From assembly GCA_910588595.1 (NCBI GenBank), contig CAJUQU010000133.1, forward strand, positions 1-10,129: DNA of 10,129 nucleotides, written 5' to 3'. Positions 6,652 through 10,129 of the stretch are shown here, one piece after another. The position numbers and the translations under genes are program-made. The stretch comes from an uncultured Lachnospiraceae bacterium (GTDB taxonomy: Bacteria > Bacillota_A > Clostridia > Lachnospirales > Lachnospiraceae). Under the pieces are notes generated by a model. It searched no databases. It was given only the letters and a program-made list of their open reading frames with translations, and was not told where the DNA came from. Positions within the stretch are counted from its first letter, which is position 1. Each line of letters begins with the position of its first letter.

Positions 6652-9198
6652 TCACTCCTGCGCCTCGATCGACTCCACAATGCTCATCCTCGCGATCCGC
6701 CGCAGCGGAACGGCTGTCGCGAGCAGGCAGGCTGCGATCGACAATGCGGCGGATTCCGCCATCGCAGCCAGCGGAGGGGCAGTCAGATGAAACTCGCCCG
6801 CGCCAGCCGACTCCACGAGGATCGTGCACAGATACCCGGCTGCACTCCCGATGACCGCCGCAAAGATGCCATAGTAGGCTCCTTCCCACAGAAAGGTCCT
6901 GTACAGGCTCCCCGCACTCATGCCGATCGCCCGCTGCGTGCCGATCTCGGCGATCCGCGTATGGATATTCGTATATACGGTATTGATGATATTCAGTATA
7001 CCGATGAGACCGATCAGCAGGATCAGTCCCCACGCAAGCAGCTGAATCTGCGCGCTGCTCTCCGCAAACTGTCTGTCCGTTTCCTCATAGGACACCCATG
7101 TCGTTCCGGCAACGCGCGCGCAGAGTCCGTCAAGCGTGCGGTCAAATGCCTCCCTGTCCGCGCCCGCACTCAAGATCGGGCAAAACTCCGCATACACATC
7201 CGTGCCGGTCAGCTGCGGATAGAGCCGGTCACTCACAAGCACCTGCAGTCCGTTGCAAAAACCGTTGTTCCCGACGCTGAAATAGCCCTCGTAGCCGTCC
7301 AGCGACAGCAGTACCTGCAGCCTTTTGCCGGCTATGGTGATCGTGCTGCCCTCCGACACACACGTCGTCCCTGCCTCCAATCCTTCTATATCGATAGGGA
7401 GCGGATTGCGGACGACACAGCCCTCCCCAGTCTTTAGCGCATTCAACTGCTCCTCTGTCAGCCACCCGTCAAAGCGGCAGTCCGCCCAACAGTCATTGAC
7501 GCCATAGATCTGGAACCGCTCGACAGGGTTGCCCGCAAAATCGATATCGGTCTCGATCCCTGCGGGGGCATACTGTTCATCCGGCTCGTACAGCGTAAAC
7601 TGCTGCGCCGCCACAGCCGACACGCAGGCCTCGGATTCCATCTGACGCAGTTCTTCCTGTGAAAATCCGGCGTACTCATTCACGATCGAGTAATCCCCCA
7701 TATGCTCCGGTTCCGCATCCGACACGCCCAACAGTGTGAGATACCCCTGCAGCGTGACAAATACAGTGATACTCATGACCAGCGACAAGACAGTGATGGC
7801 GGTGCGGCTTTTGTTGCGCCGCATGTTGAGCGCCGCATAATAGCGCTCAAACCCCTGTATGTTTTTGTGCCTGTGCGCACTGCTCCTGCGCCGCCCGCGG
7901 CCGGTTTTGGCGCCCCCTGCCCCGGCGGATGCCATCTTGTGCATCGCCGTCACAGGAGCGGCTTTCGCCGCAAAACGCGCTGCCGGTGCCGCCGCCAGAA
8001 ACGCAAACAGCAGCGTGATCAACCCGCTCACGAGAAGATACCCCCATTTGCCGCCGCTGTTTTCTGCGATCAGCTCCTGAAGCTGTGCCGTATCTGCCGC
8101 AAGAAACATCTCCGGGGACAACTGGTTCAGCACTGCGCCCAAAATCCCTTTGGCGGACAGGAACCCGCCAGCCATGCCGGCCGGGATGCCGCACAGACAG
8201 ACCGCCAGGATCTCCGCCGCCACGATGCGGTACAGCTGCCCTCTCTCTGCACCGACTGCGCGGAGTATGCCGTACTGCCCGACCCGCTGGGTGATCGCGA
8301 TCTTTAGGATATTGTAGATCACAAGCCCCGCCGCCATCAAGATCAATCCCGCCGCCAAAATCCCCACCAGGATGACAAGCCAAAAACCGTCGTCGTCGAG
8401 CATCATACTTTCCTCGTCCGCACTGTACCGGATCCCCAGCGCATTCAGATAGGGGCGATTGTACAGTGTGTCCAGCTCATGAAGTCCCAGACTGCCCGCC
8501 ATGTCATCGATGACCGCCTGAAAATTCCGCCGCTCTGCCGTCCGGATATCCATATTGTAATAAAGATATTCCTGCGGCAGGATCTCTGCCGCGGTCCCCT
8601 CTCCCGCAAAGCCGCGGATATATCCGTACACGTAGCCCAGGTAATTGCTCTGTGTGATGCCGGTGAGGACAAAATCCGCCTCATAATCATAGGACTCGAT
8701 CATGATACCATGGCGAAGCGCCTTGGACAGCGGTAGCGATATCGTATCACCGATCTCACCCGTAAATCCGAGAAACTGCAGGGCATCCTCCGGCAGTGCG
8801 ACCTCCAGCGGCTTCTCGGGCAGCCGTCCCTCCACGATCCGGGTGTATGCCGGATACAGATCCAGCCCGTCTCCCCAGTACTCTTCCAGATTCAGTTTCA
8901 GCAGATCATTCAGCTCCATCGCCCCCAGCTGGACAGAACGTCCCGCATAGGAAATCCTGTCGTCCTCCTCCACGGCACGCGCCTGCTCCCCGGTCAGCTG
9001 CACGAACGATGCGTATCTGTCTCCCCCGATCGCAACCGCCTGCTGTCTGCGCATCGCATCCAGCACACCCACGGACTGTCCGACAGCAGTAGTCATGACT
9101 GTGGACAACACGACTGCGATCAGGATGAGACTGGACACAACCTTCTGCCCCATGATCTCTCTCCATGCCAACACATAATACGAACGAAACGATCTCAT
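6652..9198 (-). CDS. ABC transporter permease, double FtsX/MacB-type
   Basis: An 848-residue inner-membrane permease made of two FtsX modules, common in Firmicutes exporters for peptides, lipoproteins or antimicrobial compounds. Likely transmembrane helices: 19-38, a large external domain (about 40-270), 273-298, 327-345, 386-405; then 467-489, a second external domain (about 490-715), 717-740, 773-795 and 809-830. That is eight helices in all. The conserved cytoplasmic coupling segments QYGILRAVGAERGQLYRI (308-325) and EIGTQRAIGMSAGSLYRT (751-768) each follow a helix and should contact the ATPase. A basic linker around 433-445 (GRGRRRSSAHRHK) joins the modules. The start ATG at 9198 overlaps the ATPase stop as ATGA; AGGAGG lies 13 bases upstream. 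This coupling shows they form one transporter. No two-component system or substrate gene is present in the window, so the cargo is unknown. Confidence 0.92.
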   Translation of the reverse strand: MRSFRSYYVLAWREIMGQKVVSSLILIAVVLSTVMTTAVGQSVGVLDAMRRQQAVAIGGDRYASFVQLTGEQARAVEEDDRISYAGRSVQLGAMELNDLLKLNLEEYWGDGLDLYPAYTRIVEGRLPEKPLEVALPEDALQFLGFTGEIGDTISLPLSKALRHGIMIESYDYEADFVLTGITQSNYLGYVYGYIRGFAGEGTAAEILPQEYLYYNMDIRTAERRNFQAVIDDMAGSLGLHELDTLYNRPYLNALGIRYSADEESMMLDDDGFWLVILVGILAAGLILMAAGLVIYNILKIAITQRVGQYGILRAVGAERGQLYRIVAAEILAVCLCGIPAGMAGGFLSAKGILGAVLNQLSPEMFLAADTAQLQELIAENSGGKWGYLLVSGLITLLFAFLAAAPAARFAAKAAPVTAMHKMASAGAGGAKTGRGRRRSSAHRHKNIQGFERYYAALNMRRNKSRTAITVLSLVMSITVFVTLQGYLTLLGVSDAEPEHMGDYSIVNEYAGFSQEELRQMESEACVSAVAAQQFTLYEPDEQYAPAGIETDIDFAGNPVERFQIYGVNDCWADCRFDGWLTEEQLNALKTGEGCVVRNPLPIDIEGLEAGTTCVSEGSTITIAGKRLQVLLSLDGYEGYFSVGNNGFCNGLQVLVSDRLYPQLTGTDVYAEFCPILSAGADREAFDRTLDGLCARVAGTTWVSYEETDRQFAESSAQIQLLAWGLILLIGLIGILNIINTVYTNIHTRIAEIGTQRAIGMSAGSLYRTFLWEGAYYGIFAAVIGSAAGYLCTILVESAGAGEFHLTAPPLAAMAESAALSIAACLLATAVPLRRIARMSIVESIEAQE

Positions 9199-9875
9199 CG
9201 CCCTGCCACCCCCTCCTCGGTCAAAATGCCGTCCATGATCACCAATCTCCGCTCCGCCATCTGCGCGATCCGGCTGTCGTGTGTGATGACGACGAGCGTC
9301 TTATTCATCCTGCGCCGGATATCCCCGAGCATCTTCATGACTTCCGCGCCGCTCCTGCTGTCCAGATTTCCGGTCGGCTCATCCGCAAAGATGACATCCG
9401 GTCCGGCGATCAGTGCGCGCGCGATCGCCACCCGCTGCTGCTGCCCGCCGCTCAGCTCGTGCGGCAGATGTGTCAGGCGGTCACTGATGCCGAGCATCGC
9501 TGCCAGCTCCTCGAGATATGCCGGATCCGCCTGCCTCCTGTCCAGCAGCAGCGGCATCAGTATATTCTCCCGCGCCGTCAGGACGGGCAGCAGATGAAAC
9601 TGCTGGAAAATAAATCCGATCCGTCTGCGTCGGAAAGCCGACAGCTCTTTGTCATTCAATCCATATATGTCCTTTCCATCGTAGGACAATCTTCCCTCCG
9701 TGGGAAAATCCAGACCTGACAACAGATGCAGCAGGGTGCTCTTGCCGCTGCCGGACGGTCCCATGATCGAGATGAAATCCCCCTCCGCGATCTGCAGGTT
9801 TGCCCTGTGGAGCGCAGTGACCTTGTTCTCACCGCCCCCGTACACTTTGCTCAGTCCTTCTGCTTTGATCAACAT
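9195..9875 (-). CDS. ABC transporter ATP-binding protein (MacB/LolD type)
   Basis: A 226-residue nucleotide-binding subunit that powers the adjoining FtsX-type permease. Motifs: Walker A GPSGSGKST (39-47), Q-loop with Q91 (FIFQQFHLLP), signature LSGGQQQR (141-148), Walker B VIFADEP (161-167) with catalytic E166, D-loop GNLDS, and H-loop H199 (VITHD). The sequence is typical of the MacB/LolD/SalX group. The open frame continues 29 codons upstream into the miniature element at 9932, but ATG at 9875 is chosen because AAGGAG lies 9 bases before it and MLIKAEGLSKVY is the normal family N-terminus. The element ends 56 bases upstream of this start, so the promoter is either within that short gap, within the element, or beyond the window. 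No good promoter is visible in the gap. Confidence 0.94.
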   Translation of the reverse strand: MLIKAEGLSKVYGGGENKVTALHRANLQIAEGDFISIMGPSGSGKSTLLHLLSGLDFPTEGRLSYDGKDIYGLNDKELSAFRRRRIGFIFQQFHLLPVLTARENILMPLLLDRRQADPAYLEELAAMLGISDRLTHLPHELSGGQQQRVAIARALIAGPDVIFADEPTGNLDSRSGAEVMKMLGDIRRRMNKTLVVITHDSRIAQMAERRLVIMDGILTEEGVAGR

Positions 9876-9931
9876 AAAAACACTCTCCTTTTTGTCTGTT
9901 ATTCGTACTCCTTCCGGCTTTTTACAGCCCC

Positions 9932-10129
9932 TAGAGCGTGTTTGAAAAATCATTCCCGCCATCTGTACGTCCCATTTTGCGCGATATTTGCGTCAAATTC
10001 AGTCGACGTAAGGCATTGCCCTTTATGCCTTTGCCCCCTACGACTCCTTCATTTGGCAAATCATCTGTAAGATAATTTAATCTCCCACAAACTGTGCCGT
10101 ACATCTGACAGAAAGCATTTTTCAAACAC
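9932..10129. mobile_element. Miniature inverted-repeat element, second copy (cut by window end)
   Basis: Starts with the same 19-bp terminal repeat as the copy at 2488 (9932-9950) and runs to the window edge. Only 13 bases of its right repeat (10117-10129) are present; by comparison it should end near 10135. It has the same orientation as the first copy. It differs mainly around the segment 40-75 bases from the left end and by scattered changes. One of these weakens the internal hairpin, which reads AGATAAT instead of AGATGAT on its right arm. Minus-strand open frames in it are probably not genes. Confidence 0.82.

Noticed and set aside
6625..7437. 270-codon plus-strand open frame opposite the ABC permease
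   Set aside because: Low-complexity Arg/Gln/Ala-rich translation antisense to a well-supported permease with conserved FtsX motifs; a GC-rich shadow.
9876..9931. Promoter in the gap between the MITE and the ABC ATPase
   Set aside because: Only isolated A/T-rich hexamers are present, with no properly spaced -35/-10 pair.

Overview
The window looks like chromosome from a gut-type Firmicute, most likely Lachnospiraceae (Clostridia). This is inferred from protein style (Uma2, Cof-type HAD, SSS symporter, Firmicutes-type ABC/FtsX exporter), strong AGGAGG-like ribosome sites, textbook TTGACA/TATAAT promoters and mixed GC content. No rRNA, tRNA or CRISPR array is visible.

Layout. 72-629 (+): a Uma2-family putative nuclease with its own terminator. 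740-1537 (+): a Cof-type HAD phosphatase, convergent with 1542-2285 (-), a short-chain dehydrogenase whose motifs resemble bile-acid/steroid dehydrogenases and FabG. 2286-2869: a gene-free control region holding a likely SDR promoter, a 203-bp miniature inverted-repeat element, and a near-consensus promoter with a hairpin leader for the Na+/solute symporter at 2870-4405 (+). 4406-4546: a small hairpin, a 70-nt nested inverted repeat and a perfect bidirectional terminator. 4547-6533 (-): an AAA/ABC-type ATPase and an HNH nuclease in a 14-nt overlapping pair, recognisable as a two-gene Septu (PtuAB) anti-phage system with its own promoter. 6652-9875 (-): an ABC exporter operon (ATPase, then a two-module FtsX/MacB-type permease) coupled by an ATGA overlap. 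9932-10129: a second copy of the miniature element, cut off by the window edge.

How it fits together. PtuA and PtuB should act as one defence complex. The ABC ATPase and permease should act as one membrane machine. The symporter is a stand-alone, separately controlled transporter. The HAD and SDR enzymes are probably independent metabolic genes. The two same-orientation miniature elements bracket the symporter, Septu and ABC genes, so this block could be lost or rearranged by recombination between them. The Septu genes are visibly more AT-rich than the GC-rich transporters on either side, which fits acquisition by transfer. The known system here is Septu. The least explained sequence is the 70-nt structured element at 4444-4513.
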